Shown here: piece after piece, positions 11,270-23,628 of the stretch | Layout: each line of letters starts with the position of its first letter | Position numbering within the stretch: position 1 is the first letter of the stretch | DNA from: Laccaria trichodermophora | Taxonomy: Eukaryota; Basidiomycota; Agaricomycetes; Agaricales; Hydnangiaceae | Direction of reading: 5' to 3' | Assembly: GCA_018417955.1 (NCBI GenBank) | Contig: JACTVC010000029.1 | Location: forward strand, 186,001 to 250,000 | Length of the DNA stretch: 64,000 bases | Program-made: the position numbers and the translations under genes | The notes under the pieces: model-generated | Told to the model about the DNA's origin: nothing | The model's input: the letters and a program-made list of their open reading frames with translations, nothing else | Databases searched by the model: none

Positions 11270-13817
11270 ATGGGTGGAGGTCCTGGAGGAAATGGTGGAG
11301 GTGTCGAATCAAAGTCCCTCTTCTGGGCGATCATCATGTCTGCGTTTGCCGGTGCGTACCTCGCCATTTATCTTTACAACCTGGCATCTAACACCACTTA
11401 TTTCCTAGCATTCGGCGGTATTCTATTCGGGTGGGTCGTGTGCGCCAGCCAACACTTCATGAGCTCATTCATTAAACAGCTACGACACCGGAACCATCGG
11501 TGGTGTCATCGCCATGAGCGACTGGTTGGAGACATTCGGAAAATATGACTCTTCTATAGGGTATTACCTGCCAACGAACGACGGCAGTTTAGTCGTAGGC
11601 CTTTCTTCTCCGTCAGCCTCTATCGTGGTCTTGACCCACCACCTAGGTCTCGATTCTGTCTGCGGGCACTTTCTTCGGGGCTCTTCTTTCATATCCTATG
11701 GGTGACCTTGTTGGGAGGAAATGGGGCATTGTGTCGGCCTGTGGGATTTTTGTGCTGGGCGTTGGCTTGCAGATGGACACTAAATGGGCGACGTTCATTG
11801 TTGGGCGAGGTGAGTTATCTTGCGACTACTATATTCATCTCTGACTTACCCTGTTCTTATAGTCATTGCGGGTCTCGGTGTGGTATGTTGACTCCGAGCC
11901 AAAAACTTCTCCGTTCACGGCTTGACTTCTCTTTCTAGGGGATTGTATCTTGTCTCGTGCCGATGTATCAATCAGAGGTACGTTGAGTCGCGCTCCTCTC
12001 AGCTTGTCACTCACGTTCTTTCATAGTGTGCACCCAAAAGTATTCGTGGCCTCATTGTTGGCCTCTACCAGCTAGCCAGTTCGTCTTCTCCAGAACCGCC
12101 GTGCGTTCTTGTTCTCACGTCTACTTTTCATATAGTCACCCTCGGTGCTCTGCTGGCCGCCATCGTCCTGAACGCCACAAAAGACAGGAGTAACCACTCT
12201 TCATGGCGAACTCCCATCGCTGTGCAATTTGCATGGGCAGCTATCCTAATCTTCGGAATGGTCAGCGTTTTTGTCGACTATGTATATCATCGCTTCATCC
12301 TCACGTTTTGTTTCAGATCTGTCTCCCAGAAAGTCCCCGCTACCTCCTCCTGAAAGGCCGAACGGATGCCGCTCGCGTTGCCCTCGGTCGTCTCATGACA
12401 CTACCCGCCGATTCGGAAGAGGTCGACAAAGAGTGCAGGGAGATCTCGGACGCACTGGCCATTGAGATGGCTCATAGCTCAGGATCGTACAGGGACTGTT
12501 TCAGGAATAATGAGGATCGTAATGGGTTCCGTACGTGGACTGGGATCATGTTGCAGGGGTGGCAGCAGTTGACGGGGATTAACTTTATCTGTACGTTTCT
12601 CTTCATTATCAGGTTGTGCTAGTGCTCTTTTGCTGAGGTTTCGTGGCAGTTTACTATGGCACGACTTTTTTCAAGGCATCGGGGATTTCGAATCCGTTCA
12701 TCATAACGTGAGTCATCACTTTACTTCGATGCCTTTCCACCACGACTGACCGCCTTATCTCTAGAATTATCGCGGACGTCGTCAATACTGCTATGACCAT
12801 CGTCGGCGTGCAGCTCATCGACAGGCTCGGTCGTCGCAGGCTATTGCTCATCGGTGCTGCTGGTATGTGTTTCTGCGAGTTCATCGTCGCCATTGTGGGT
12901 CACCCTGTCGTCCACCTTCTTCGTTATCCTTGATCATAACGCGTTTTTGTCAGGTCGGTGTCACTGCGGGTAACATTCAGGCGGATGGCTCAGTGAACTT
13001 GGCTGCTCAACGTGTGCTGATCGCCTTTGTTTGCGTGTACGTGACCGTTGTCCCATACTACACTTGTATTTCACTGATGCTGTCTATTCCTAGGTACATC
13101 GCCTTCTTTGCGACGTCCTGGGGCCCAGTTGGATGGGTCGTCACTGGCGAGATCTTCGTAAGTCTCCTCAACTTCCACACAAAACTTGATGTGTAAGCCT
13201 AGCCGCTTCCAGCCCCTCTCCGTCCGCGCAAAGAGCATGAGTTTAGCGGTCGCTAGTAATTGGCTTTGGAACTTTGGTATCGGATACGCTACTCCCTACC
13301 TGGTGAACAAATCAACAACAGGCGTCAATGGCGTGAAGACTGCGAATCTTGGAGTCAAGGTCTTTTTCATTTGGGGAGGCACATGTGTTGGGTGTTTCGT
13401 CTTTGCGTATGTCGCTCTTGCTCTCTTTTTCTCTATCTATAGTTGCTGACGTTTGGTGGGTAGTTACTTTTTCGTGCCCGAAACACGGGGTTTGTCGCTG
13501 GAGCAGATTGATAGGATGTATCGGGAGTCAAGCAGTATGTTTTGCTTGGGTCTTTCTCTGGGTTCTATCGTTTTCTGATCTGGTCTTTCTTGCTTCCATA
13601 GTCGTTGCCTCAGAAGCGTTCAACAGGAAGCTTCTGAAGGAGAACGGAGAGGTTGCTGATATTAGTACACCTTCAGATGAATCAGTACGTCTTTCCTCTT
13701 CTACTTTTTGTGTTTTTACATGTCATGATGCTGATGGGCTGATTGTAGACGATTGATGTCAGGCATGATGAAGAGAAGCTCAAGGTGGCGGGTGATCATA
13801 ACACGTTACCTGTGTAG
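11270..13817 (+). CDS. MFS monosaccharide (hexose-type) transporter
   Basis: A plasma-membrane sugar porter of the major facilitator superfamily, expected to import hexoses with about 12 membrane helices. Seventeen exons were read: 11270-11351, 11409-11430, 11480-11594, 11647-11809, 11863-11882, 11939-11977, 12027-12078, 12136-12260, 12317-12590, 12650-12707, 12765-12894, 12954-13036, 13094-13157, 13213-13406, 13464-13534, 13602-13684 and 13749-13817. They total 1,644 nt (547 residues), all with GT-AG introns. Family signatures appear in order: F-G-G-I-L-F-G-Y-D-T-G-T-I-G-G in helix 1, G-R-K-W-G after helix 2, P-E-S-P-R-Y-L before the central loop, Q-Q-L-T-G-I-N-F in helix 7, D-R-L-G-R-R, and P-E-T-R-G-L-S-L-E-Q-I near the end. 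No broken residue is seen. The substrate is not determined; members of this family include high-affinity glucose transporters and sensor-like proteins. Confidence 0.95.
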
Positions 13818-14795
13818 GTGCAAGGAAACGAGTAATCAACCTCTGTACACTACTTGGATACCAGCGTAATTATAGATTGGACCAGGACAGGCAAAGTGGA
13901 CTTGAGAATCGACTAGGAACTGCTACACCGGTGATTGGTCCTCATGTTGACTCGGTAGCATGCGCAGGGGTGTTCGAATCATGGCTATTTAAATTTGCTA
14001 TTCGGCAGGTTTCAGGGAGAGGTCAATGAACAGTGGGAAGCTTCTTTGCTCGAAGCAAAACGTTCAACTCATTACATACCACTTCTCCCCGGTGTTTCGC
14101 TCTGTCGACAAAACGCCTTAAACCATGGGCAGCCAGGCGTGGCATCGGAAGAGAACGTAGATGCATGCACAAAGTCTGAGTGGAAACGTCCAAAAAATGG
14201 CCCGATACTGATGCTGGTGGCAGAGAAAATAAAAATAAAATAAAAAGAGGAAGGGAAACAAGGACCTGTTTCTGGTGCCACTATTCTACGAAAGAATGCC
14301 TAGCGGCCTTTCCCATTACCTCACCGTCTCAGATATCATCAAGATATCATTGTTGCGTAGATTGTTGCGTAAATTCCTGTGGATTCTCGCGTAGATTCCT
14401 TTCGCACGTCAGATACTCGCTTACAGTCGTTTGCATGTATAATTGCCGCTCCATTTTTTGTTGAACGTGCTGACAGTTGATGGTGCCTTACGGCAGATCC
14501 CGACCCCCAGGATCCCGCACCTGTATGGACATTCTGGTTAGTATTTTTAAAGCATAAAAACTCCTGCAATGGGAATCTTGGTTGATTCAAGCTCAAATTT
14601 GATGCTCATTGGGGGACAGAAGGTGGGCTGGAGGAGAAGTTGGTCGTCGGCATCGTGTTGCCGTTGATGGGCACCACAAGGCCAAACATGGTTTTCACAA
14701 AACCAACCGGCAATTAATCATGCAAACGACTGTAGATTATGGAGATCAGGGAAACCAAATGATTGCATCAACTTTTGTAACTACGCAGAACTGCA
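13818..14795. other. Intergenic, no gene seen
   Basis: Between the transporter stop and the TE1 C-terminus. Short open frames exist on both strands (the longest 94 codons) without motifs or splice structure. Part is probably the 3' flank of TE1, whose outer boundary I could not find. Confidence 0.4.
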
Positions 14796-15482
14796 TCACC
14801 GTCTAATCCCATCCCTCATAGCATGTTTTCTCAGGCCGCTTCGAATTTCTCCCCGACAACCTACAGTTCTGCAATCTCGACATGGATTTCTGCAGTTGCT
14901 AACCTTTTGGCTTCCTGGACACTCAGGTTTGGCACATTTTCTGCAGGTACGGCGTTTCCGAGGGGCTGAAGCAGGTTTTGATTTTGCAACAGAATCCGCC
15001 ACACGCCGCCGCGCAAGCATTTCAGCTTGCTGTCGAACGTCGAGATGATTGGTCTGCAATGTGTGGGAAGCACTGTCATGAAGAGCACCTAAAGTTGGTG
15101 CTGGGATTGTGGTCGTTGAAGTGGAGGGAGTTGGAGCCGTTGCCGGCTCAGGCTCGACTGGTCCAGTGGAGGCCAATTCCGAGGTACCGCTGGGAGGCGT
15201 TGGCTCTCGAACATCAAGAAGACCACTTTCAAGGGTAAGTGGTCTCATTGGCTGAGCCTGGACAGCAGGGGCAGCCACGGAGCGTTGTGCATCATGAATG
15301 ATGAGAGCGAGTGGCTTTCGTGCGCTTGCTGAAACCGACAGCGTCTCTTTGACATGCAGGATCATCTTCCACTTTGAATAATAAACTTTGAGTTGCTCGA
15401 TAAGCTGAAAATATGATTAGTGTTGACTGGGAGAGCCAGTAAGGAAGAAGAATACCTTGTATGAAATTTTATCGTCTCGGTC
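14796..15482 (-). pseudogene. TE1 C-terminal part with Cys-rich zinc motif, cut off by insertion X
   Basis: Two exons: roughly 15482-15456 and 15404-14796, joined over a 51-nt GT-AG intron (15455-15405). The joined reading starts A-T-E-T-I-K-F, passes an amphipathic segment (L-I-E-Q-L-K-V-Y-Y-S-K-W), then a Pro/Thr/Ala-rich linker, and ends with a Cys cluster: C-R-K-C, C-P-G, C-R-N-P-C, C-R-D-C, C-R-G. TE2 ends similarly with a shorter Cys-rich tail near 40010-40090. Such a tail would bind DNA or protein. Alone it has no promoter or start and cannot be functional. Confidence 0.6.
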
Positions 15483-15514
15483 GCAGGCCCGGGGAAGCTC
15501 TCACCTATGTCTGT
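15483..15514. repeat. Terminal inverted repeat of element X (low-coordinate copy)
   Basis: 32-bp arm; the reverse complement matches 23597-23628 with two mismatches (TGA versus TAG in the middle). Confidence 0.75.
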
Positions 15515-15774
15515 ACGTCAAAATGGTCAAAAAACGGCCCCAAATATGTTATTTTTCGCGTGCAAAATATGCTATTGTGTATAAGGATGTCACATTCCCA
15601 CGAAGTGACTAGATGTGACTCTGCCAAAATGTGACAATCTAATTAGATCTCATAAACGATTATTTCGCCGCACTGCTCCTGGCAGCAGGAATGTGTATAG
15701 TGAGTTTAACAAGGACTTTAACTACCTCCTTTCGAGTCAGTGTTGTCCAATGTAGTGCGGCATCAACTGACAAG

Positions 15775-15892
15775 TGTTAATATACAAGTCACGTGCTCCT
15801 GCATCGTACTCCTATACTACGTAGTCTAACACCTACGTACTGAGTCACTACGTGTCTAATACACTCTTGCTTCCTGCCTCCATCTCTCAACA
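15775..15892 (+). repeat. Copia 5' LTR
   Basis: 118 bp, beginning TGTTAATATACAAG and ending CATCTCTCAACA, thus TG...CA. It differs from the 3' LTR (20402-20519) at one position: ACTACGTGTC here, ACTACATGTC there. Confidence 0.95.
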
Positions 15893-15904
15893 GGTTATGG
15901 GCCC
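15893..15904 (+). promoter_or_regulatory. Copia primer-binding site, tRNA-iMet half type
   Basis: GGTTATGGGCCC follows the LTR directly. This is complementary to the anticodon stem-loop region of eukaryotic initiator tRNA-Met, as in Drosophila copia, which primes with the 5' half of that tRNA instead of its 3' end. The same 12 bases follow the LTR at 28955-29195. Confidence 0.75.
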
Positions 15905-15967
15905 CGGAGACGCTTAAATTTGTATTGGATTTTCCAAACATTTTAAAGTTGAACTAAAACTGTCAAC

Positions 15968-18900
15968 ATGTCGATTCACAATGAAAATTCTAGTCGACAA
16001 CTTACTCCTCGGGGATCACCCCTATTCACACCACCACCACGAGACAATGCGGACAATAATCTATACACGCTACCATCTATCGAGGCTGTACGAGGCATGG
16101 AAAATGCTGCTATCATCAAATTATCAAGCGATGATCATCTGAATGCTACGAATTGGATCATGTGGCGTGAACGCATGCACATCATGCTGAAACTCTGCGA
16201 AGTCTACGAATATACGCAGGGGGAAATTGAAAGACCAAATCCTCTTATCGACCCACAAGGCGCGAGGAACTGGTCCAAAAACAACAACTATGCAAAGCAT
16301 TTGTTAACGTCAAACATTAGTACCACCGAGATGATGAACCTCGGATGACCTGGTACTTCTTCCGAGTGCTGGAAGCAACTCCTCGCACTTTATGAGAACA
16401 AAACTCATGACACCATCATCACCTACACACGCAATTTACACAAATTACGAGTGGCTGATGGGGATGACATCCCCAAACATCTTGTCCAACTGTGACAATA
16501 TTACCTTCGAATTAATCTCACTGCTGACCCCGACTTCCGGATCTCTGATGCTCAATTCAAGGTCATCATATCTTCGTCTTTACCCCAATCTTGGGATAGT
16601 TTCACTGAAGACTACATTGGACGAAGGACCGACATCGTCGAGACAAATCCGAAGAAATTAATGACTTCTCAAGAATTTATTGGTATTATATGTGAGGAAT
16701 ATGTGTGGAGGACTGGGCGTGAAGATGAATCGACCAATTTTGTGATTCACAACCAATAACAAACCTCCCAAACCAAATCTCACGCAGTGCATCAGTAGCT
16801 GCAGTAACACCACATCCAGTAACACATCTGAAAAATGGTGTTCACACTGCAAGCGCAAGAACCACAACACTACCGATTGCTACTTCCTCAATGACACCCA
16901 GGCATGCGGATACTGCGGCAAGAAGGGGCACGTCGACAAAAATTGTCGAGAGAAGAGGAAGAAGGAGAAGGCAGACAGAGGAAAGAAAAGGAAGTCTGAG
17001 GGTAACGGGGGAGGTGATCCAAAGAAACAAAAGAAGGAAGTTGCAAATGTGGTGGAAGACGAGATTATTACCTTCTTCGCTAATGAAGAAGATGGACAGG
17101 ACTTTAATTATGACATGTTTGATGTTTCCAATAGCTTGGCAATGGATGAGCACGTTTCTTATTATGATGACTGGGTTGCGGACACTGGAACCACCTCTCA
17201 CATCTGTAATCAATATACAGCCTTCACAACTTATCAAACGCTGGGTGACAAAATTGTCTCTGGTGTTGGAGGCTTAAAAACCACTGTCCACGGCATCGGA
17301 ACAGTCGAAGTCGAATCCATTCACAAAGAAAATAAATATATCTTGCGATTGGAAAATGTCCTGCATATCCCTTCAAATCCCAACAACCTTTTCTCACTTG
17401 GGCACTGGGATACATCTGGAGGAAGATATACCAGAGGGGGAGGCACTATTACTCTCATCACAAAAGATGGGAAATCAATTGCTCAATGCAAGAAGGTCAC
17501 CAATAATTTGTATCGAATGAAATTAACCATTCGAAAACCTGGTTCTTCTACCAACAAATCTGCAATTGTAACACCTCAAACTTACCTCACCTCTGAGCCT
17601 ACTCAAAGCTGGGAAACTTGGCACAAAAGATTTGGCCATATCAGCTATTCTGGTCTACAAAAATTATTAGACCACAAACTTGTCAATGGATTCAACGTTG
17701 ATACCCGAACACCTAACCGGAATGTATTGCTTGTACAGAAGCAAAGCAAACTGTCAAACCGTTCAATGAATCTTCTGAATGAGTGACAGAACTTGGGGAA
17801 CTCACGCATATCGATATGTGGGGAAAATACCGCATTTCCTCCATCAATGGAAAACAATACTATGTTGTTTTCGTCGATGATCGTGGACGATATACATCCC
17901 TAGACTTTACTAAAGGAAAGGATGAAGCTGTTCAAAGCGTCAAAAATTATGTGACACGCCTTAAAACTCTTGGGAGAAACCCAAAAGCACTACGCTTTGA
18001 CTGGGGGAAAGAATTTGTAAATCAAGACCTTCGGAACTGGTGTGCAGAACAGGGAATAGAAATTCAAACAACAGCTCCCTATTCACCATCCCAAAATGGA
18101 GTCGCTGAACGCATGAATCGAACACTGGTGGAGCTCGCACGTGCAATGATTAATGCTCACAGTCTTCCAGAATTTCTTTGGGAACTAGCTGTAGCTCATG
18201 CTGCCTACCTAAGAAATCGAGCTTTCACTTCACCTCTCGGTGACCACACACCATATGAGATTTGGCATAATAAAAAGCCAAACATCTCTCATCTTCGAGA
18301 ATTTGGGGCACCTGTCTGGATCCTACATCAAGGACAGGCTAAACAACCAAAATTACAACCAAAATCAAAGCGACGAGCCTATGTGGGCTATGATGATGGC
18401 TCTAATTCTGTACTTTACTACAGTGCAGAAACCCGCAAGATTTTATCCTCATGGAATTTCCGTTTCCTCACCCAAACAACTCCTCCACCAGCTGCTGATG
18501 ACATCGAAATCGATCCAGCACCTGAAGGGGAGAAAGGGGAGAAAATACCTGTAACAATTACAGATGAATTAAATAAAAATGGAAAACGTACAACCGAAGA
18601 CAACTTCGAACAAAAAACAAGAGGGAAAAGAGTTGATTATCGAGCTCTAAATGATCCCTTCCCTGATGAACTTGATGAGCAGGGGAATCTTATCATCTAC
18701 AGTGATGATGAGATAATATATGCCATTACTGCAGGGGACGAATACAACAGTCTCAAAGAAGCAAAGGCCTCAATTGACTGGCCAGAATGGCAAAGTGCTA
18801 TGGATATCAAAATTAAACAACTCCAAGAAATGGGAACTTGGAAACTGGTTGATCTACCTCCCAATGCCATACCTATCACAAATAAATGGGTGTATATCAA

Positions 18901-20305
18901 GAAGCAAGACCAACTTGGTGAACTCATCAAATACAAAGCACGACTGGTAGCAAAAGGATGTGCCCAACGTCCTGGCTATGACTATGTGGAAACTTTTTCA
19001 CCTGTCGTACGCATGGAAACAGTCCGAGCCATTCTCGCACTTACAGTTAAAAATGGATACAAAATCCAACAAATGGACATCAAAGGTGCATACCTTAATG
19101 GCACTTTGAAGGAGAAGGTCTATATGAAACAACCAGAAGGTTACAATGATGGCACCAAGAGAGTTTGTGAACTTATCAAAACACTTTATGGCTTGAAACA
19201 ATCAGGTCGTGAATGGAACCACAAATTGGACTCCAAACTCAAAAATCTTGGTTATACAAGACTTTATTCAGATCCTTGTGCCTATATACGGCGCGATGGA
19301 GATAACATCTCCATAATTACTGTCTGGGTCGATGATCTCCTTCTCTTTGCATCAGGTGACGACCTAATGCGAAAAATGAAGGAAGAAATCAAGGCCACAT
19401 GGTACGTAACTGACTTGGGAGAGCCAAAGAAAATTATCGGCATTGAAATCTCTCATGTTGGAAATACTGTCACCATTTCCCAACAACGCTACATCGAGTC
19501 AATTCTCGAATGTGAAGGCATGACAGATTGCAACCCTGTATCAACGCCTATGGATCCCAAAGTCAAAATCTTACCAAATCCAGAAGGCAACGAAGGTAGC
19601 CAAAGTAATTACTTTGCACAAATTTTACGCGAGGTGCAGTTCCTCGCCAATGCCACCCGACCGGATATTGCATATGCCATCAACCATCTATGCTCTTACA
19701 CAGCAAATCCCACTGTGCAACATGTCACAGCCTTAAAACGAATTCTTCGATATTTAAAAGGCACCAAATCTCATGGAATAACATATTCCAGCTCTCATAG
19801 CGACAACAACAATTTATTTCATGGTTTCTTTCATGGCTTTTCTGATGCTGCCTATGCCGACACAGAAGACTACAAGTCAACGGCAGGCTATGTCTTCATC
19901 GCAGCAGGGGGAGCAATAACATGGCGATCTAAAAGACAAACATTCACTGCTCTCTCAACAACTGAAGCTGAATATGTTGCTTTATCAGAAGCTGCTCGAG
20001 AAGCTTACTGGCTCAGAAATCTCTATGAAGAACTTGGATTTGCACAAAAATCACCAACTACAATTAAAGGCGATAATAATGGATCAATTTCAATGGCCAG
20101 GAATCCCCAATTCCACCACCATGCCAAGCACATTGCTATTTGATACCACAGAGTACGAGATGCAATACAAGAGGGCATTATCAAAGTTGATTCTGTCCAT
20201 GATCCTGAACAAACAGCCAACGTACTTACGAAGGCTTTACATCGCTTCAAACATCGAAAACACGTCGCAGAAATGGGAATGAAGTCGGCACTGGAAGGAA
20301 CTTAG
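15968..20305 (+). pseudogene. Copia gag-pol polyprotein, five stops and two frame shifts
   Basis: Gag starts at ATG 15968 and shows the copia-type gag fold region, then two zinc knuckles of the form C-x2-C-x4-H-x4-C (about 16838-16960). The protease active site D-T-G-T-T-S-H lies near 17175-17200. The integrase zinc motif and D, D, E residues (H-I-D-M-W-G; R-F-D-W-G-K-E-F; N-G-V-A-E-R) span about 17620-18130. The reverse transcriptase V-D-D-L box is near 19328 and the RNase H D-A-A-Y-A-D is near 19845. In-frame stops are at 16346, 16493, 16757, 17780 and 20141, each one C-to-T step from CGA or CAA. Frame shifts lie near 16780-16800 and near 17717. All catalytic residues examined are present, so the copy looks recently inactivated or moved in trans. 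Confidence 0.9.
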
Positions 20306-20389
20306 AACAAGTGGTAGCTTTTCCCTACCCTTCCAGGGAGGTTTTTTAACGCACCCACGGTTCCTATCCAATGAATTTACAGTCGACGA

Positions 20390-20401
20390 CTTGAAGGGGA
20401 G
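20390..20401 (+). promoter_or_regulatory. Copia polypurine tract
   Basis: TTGAAGGGGAG lies immediately upstream of the 3' LTR, the usual place for plus-strand priming. Confidence 0.7.
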
Positions 20402-20519
20402 TGTTAATATACAAGTCACGTGCTCCTGCATCGTACTCCTATACTACGTAGTCTAACACCTACGTACTGAGTCACTACATGTCTAATACACTCTTGCTTC
20501 CTGCCTCCATCTCTCAACA
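20402..20519 (+). repeat. Copia 3' LTR
   Basis: 118 bp, 117 identical to the 5' LTR. The one difference is a CpG in the 5' copy that is CpA here. Confidence 0.95.
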
Positions 20520-20672
20520 CAAGTTCAATGACATAATGGTCCCCGAGTTCTGTTCAGACAGCATGGCAAGAGGAATGAGGGCGCTGGATCTGAGATGATA
20601 CAGTATGTCCTTGATTGGTGCGTAAGAGGGCATTTATCACAGGCCCCTCTATCTTCAGTCCACGCTGAACAT

Positions 20673-23221
20673 CAGGAAAAACCCCATTTGCTGATCTGCA
20701 GTCATAAGCTAGAATGTGTCAGAGTAAGTGAAAAATCTGTGGATATAAGTTGCAAGTAAGTGGCATAAAACAAATCAGCCCAATCAGCTATAGGTCCAAA
20801 ATATCAGCACTGATTCTTCACTGATTGCAACTTATTCATTCTAATCAGTTGCATATCTGCTTGGAAAAAGTACATGATTTGATGTTCAATCTGACTCAAT
20901 CTTATATCAGATGTGCCAAAAGAGCTCCATATACTGGGATGTGATAATAGATTACTAGTGTACAATGTATGTAATGACAAATGGAAACAAAATGAGAACA
21001 ATCTGTGACTGCCATGTCAAAATCACCCCATTATCAGACAATCCCGCACCACCAGTAACAACTTTGTATTTGCATGGAAAGCAGAGGCTGACACTGAGGG
21101 CAGCGAGAAAGGCAGCATCACAGCGACAATGACAGCAGCACCAGCACCAGCTATGAGAGACAGTGAGTTCCGTGCCACTAATCCTATCAAGAGCAGGTTC
21201 ATACCTACCATGTTCCTCTTGAGCCCATCCCTCCCCATCTACATTGCAACAGCAGAACCAAGCAGACTGATACAGGTACATTAGCTGGCAATCTCACACC
21301 ATCAAAAGACAAGCTGACCTACTTCAAGAACAAGATGCATGTGCTGATCCCATACTGATGTGGAGTACCTACGGAGCAATCAAATTGAGGCCTTGATGGG
21401 GAGAGGAAAATTGCATACCTCTTCGCATAGTCCTTGGCTGCAAGTGGGCGTGGAGGACTATAAAAAGGAACAGGCAATGGATCAGCTGAATAGGAGAAGT
21501 TAGCACTGACTGCATAATGCACCTGCACATTTTCTTGAACCGCTCCCCAGCCAGTGTCAGCAACACGTGCATATCACCCAACAGAGTCTCGCCCATGGAG
21601 ATTGAAAGTGGACAGTTGACGACCACTGCTTTTTTCCTCTCCATATGCTTACTGCAGCTTGCAGCTGTCCGATGATGATTGCGGTTGTTCCAACCTGTCT
21701 TAGTGAAAAGACAGAACCGTATCGCTGAGTCCACTCCTCAAATTTTTGGTAGGCGCTGCATAAAGTTGTTAGCTTGGAAAATGACGAAAATTATACACAT
21801 ACAATGCAGCAGGTATCAAGTTTCCAAGTAGGCAGTGCCCAAGGGGTCCCAGAGGGAGAGGAAGCTTTGATGATTTGTGCCATTTGCTGATGACGACAAG
21901 GAGAGTGGTGCAAAGAACAATGGCATACCCTACAGTCCAGGAGACAAGCAGCACTAGTGGTGGTCGAAAGGATGAGGAGGTGGAACGAGATCAAGTTGAG
22001 TTCCGTTGATTTCTCACAGTTCAACAATCAACAATGTCATGTGTGTCAGAGCTTGAACTGACTTGGAGGATTTACCGCAGTTCCACAACTCTAAGTACCT
22101 ATGCATTCCATGACTGACCACCCACACGTCCTGACAAACACCACCACGAATAGGACATGGCCACAAAGTCTCAAGGTCAACGAGCACTATCAGGATTGTG
22201 AGCACTGGGGAAACACTCTCAACACAACATCCATGACGAGAGGGGATCATCCATTGCAAGCAGATGGTGAGGACTGCAACTGAACAAAGGCAAGTACCCC
22301 CAACCCACTGCGTCTGCCCCATAATGTTGTAATCCCAGCTAGACACCAGGTGCACCACCACCCTTGTTATGACCACTGCACCACCCACACGTGCCCCTCC
22401 GATGTGGGCTTGTTCATTCTTGCTTGACAGAAGGGATAATCCTTCCCACCACCTCCACCTCTGCTGCTGCCATTTCTGCGGCCCTTTATCACCATTGTTG
22501 GCATTTCACACACAGCAGTTGAGCCGACCTGTGTCCTGCATCTACGAGCATGTCTGATCTTTCTGAATCACCCCAGCCATGAAGTTCAGCAGTGTCTCAA
22601 TTCACTTGCGCTACTTGCGACTGCGCATGCTTATGTACACTTGGTGGTGTTGGTACCAGTCTGGGTAAGCACACTCTCCAATTTATTTACAGTTGCTGAT
22701 GCTTATCCCCTGATCTAGGTGGTCTACTGCTTCACCACTGATGACACAGCTGTTGACAACACTTATGCCCTCGTTTACTGTCGTCAATGCAGCTCAGGGT
22801 TTCACTATGTTCTCTGCTGTCAACACGAGCCTACTCTACCTCTGTCATCATTGACATCATTAACACCCACATGCTGCATCTCCTACACTGCTATCATCAC
22901 AGGGACACTACCATGTGTCCATGTCTCTGCAGTTAATCAATGTAGAACCACAAAATGTTAGTAATAGTCACAATTGAAATGATACATATCCATATGATCA
23001 CCTCCAACAAAGTAAAAACTGAGTATACCCTCAAATGATTTTTTCTAATCTACACAGATTCACTGGGCATAAGTGCTGACTAAGTAATGAGCTACTGATT
23101 GATAACTAATTTCAAACTTATGCTAGCTGATTTCCACAGGTTAGTTGAAGTCAGCTTGCCCCCTACTTACTGACACTTATCGCAACTTATTTTTGCAGAT
23201 AAGCAAATGGGGTTTTTCCTG
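20673..23221. mobile_element. Element Y: 2.5 kb inverted-repeat element inside X
   Basis: Ends are inverted copies beginning CAGGAAAAACCCCATTTGCT; about 28 bp match with one change, then weaker similarity. Near both ends short motifs such as ATAAGTTGC and AATCAGC recur in several orientations, as in subterminal transposase-binding repeats. The dinucleotide AT flanks both ends, and removing the element with one AT restores an open frame in X. Inside are only weak open frames (the longest on the minus strand 109 and 121 codons), so it appears non-autonomous. Superfamily not assigned. Confidence 0.6.
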
Positions 23222-23596
23222 ATGAAAGAGGGCAGCACAATCATCATAGTTGAACTGAATGTTGCAGATCTTTCGTATTCCTTTCTGAAGTGAAGCTGCT
23301 TGAGTGCTGGTGTCGTCCGTTGTCAACTTGCAACAGGAAATCTCAGGAAATATTCATTTGTCATGATGCATATTGGACTTTGATTGGAACTAATTGGAAT
23401 TAGCCATGTTGTGCCACCATATTGTGCCGCCGTTGCTAAGGTTCCTTGTGTTGATTTTTTTTTAAAACCAGAAGTGGGCCTGAAATATGCTGTAAGTAGA
23501 TAGGAATATTGTGAAAATCTCCAAAAAATGTCTCAAATATGCTATAAACATAGAGGAATATTGCGATTTTTGGCCCCTGAAATATGCTATTTTCAC

Positions 23597-23628
23597 ACAG
23601 ACATAGGTAGGAGCTTCCCCGGGCCTGC
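23597..23628. repeat. Terminal inverted repeat of element X (high-coordinate copy)
   Basis: 32-bp arm matching the reverse complement of 15483-15514. It begins directly after the interrupted TE1 codons for W-N-A-T. Confidence 0.75.

Larger units (their letters stand above)
15775..20519 (+). mobile_element. Ty1/copia LTR retrotransposon, recent insertion
   Basis: A complete 4,745-bp element: 118-bp LTRs, a primer-binding site, gag and pol, and a purine tract GAAGGGGAG directly before the 3' LTR. The flanking sequence repeats CAAG on both sides (15771-15774 and 20520-20523); counting the last LTR base a 5-bp ACAAG match results. Pol order is protease, integrase, reverse transcriptase, RNase H, which defines Ty1/copia. 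With one LTR difference in 118 bp the insertion is young, but its coding region is interrupted. It lies inside element X. Confidence 0.95.
15483..23628 (-). mobile_element. Element X: small inverted-repeat element inserted in TE1
   Basis: The termini 15483-15514 and 23597-23628 are inverted copies of 32 bp (about 30 identical), each starting GCAGGCCCGGGGAAGCTC when read inward. Beyond this both ends continue with A/T-rich sequence containing ATAGCATATTT. Removing the nested copia (15775-20519) and Y (20673-23221) leaves about 0.85 kb. With Y removed, a minus-strand frame stays open across the junction, from about 23335 through 23224 and on into 20670-20560. With copia removed, a second frame is open over its junction (S-L-N-L-S-V-D-A-A-L). 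X may therefore have captured part of a gene; I do not recognise it. No clear target duplication. Confidence 0.55.

Noticed and set aside
14796..15365. Stand-alone zinc-finger gene
   Set aside because: Its upstream exon matches the interrupted end of TE1, so it is the TE1 C-terminus.
20519..20523. Perfect 5-bp target duplication for the copia element
   Set aside because: Only CAAG is outside both LTRs; the ACAAG match needs the terminal LTR base, so I report 4 bp as certain.
20671..23223. 8-bp duplication for element Y
   Set aside because: The eight bases on each side do not match; at most AT is duplicated.
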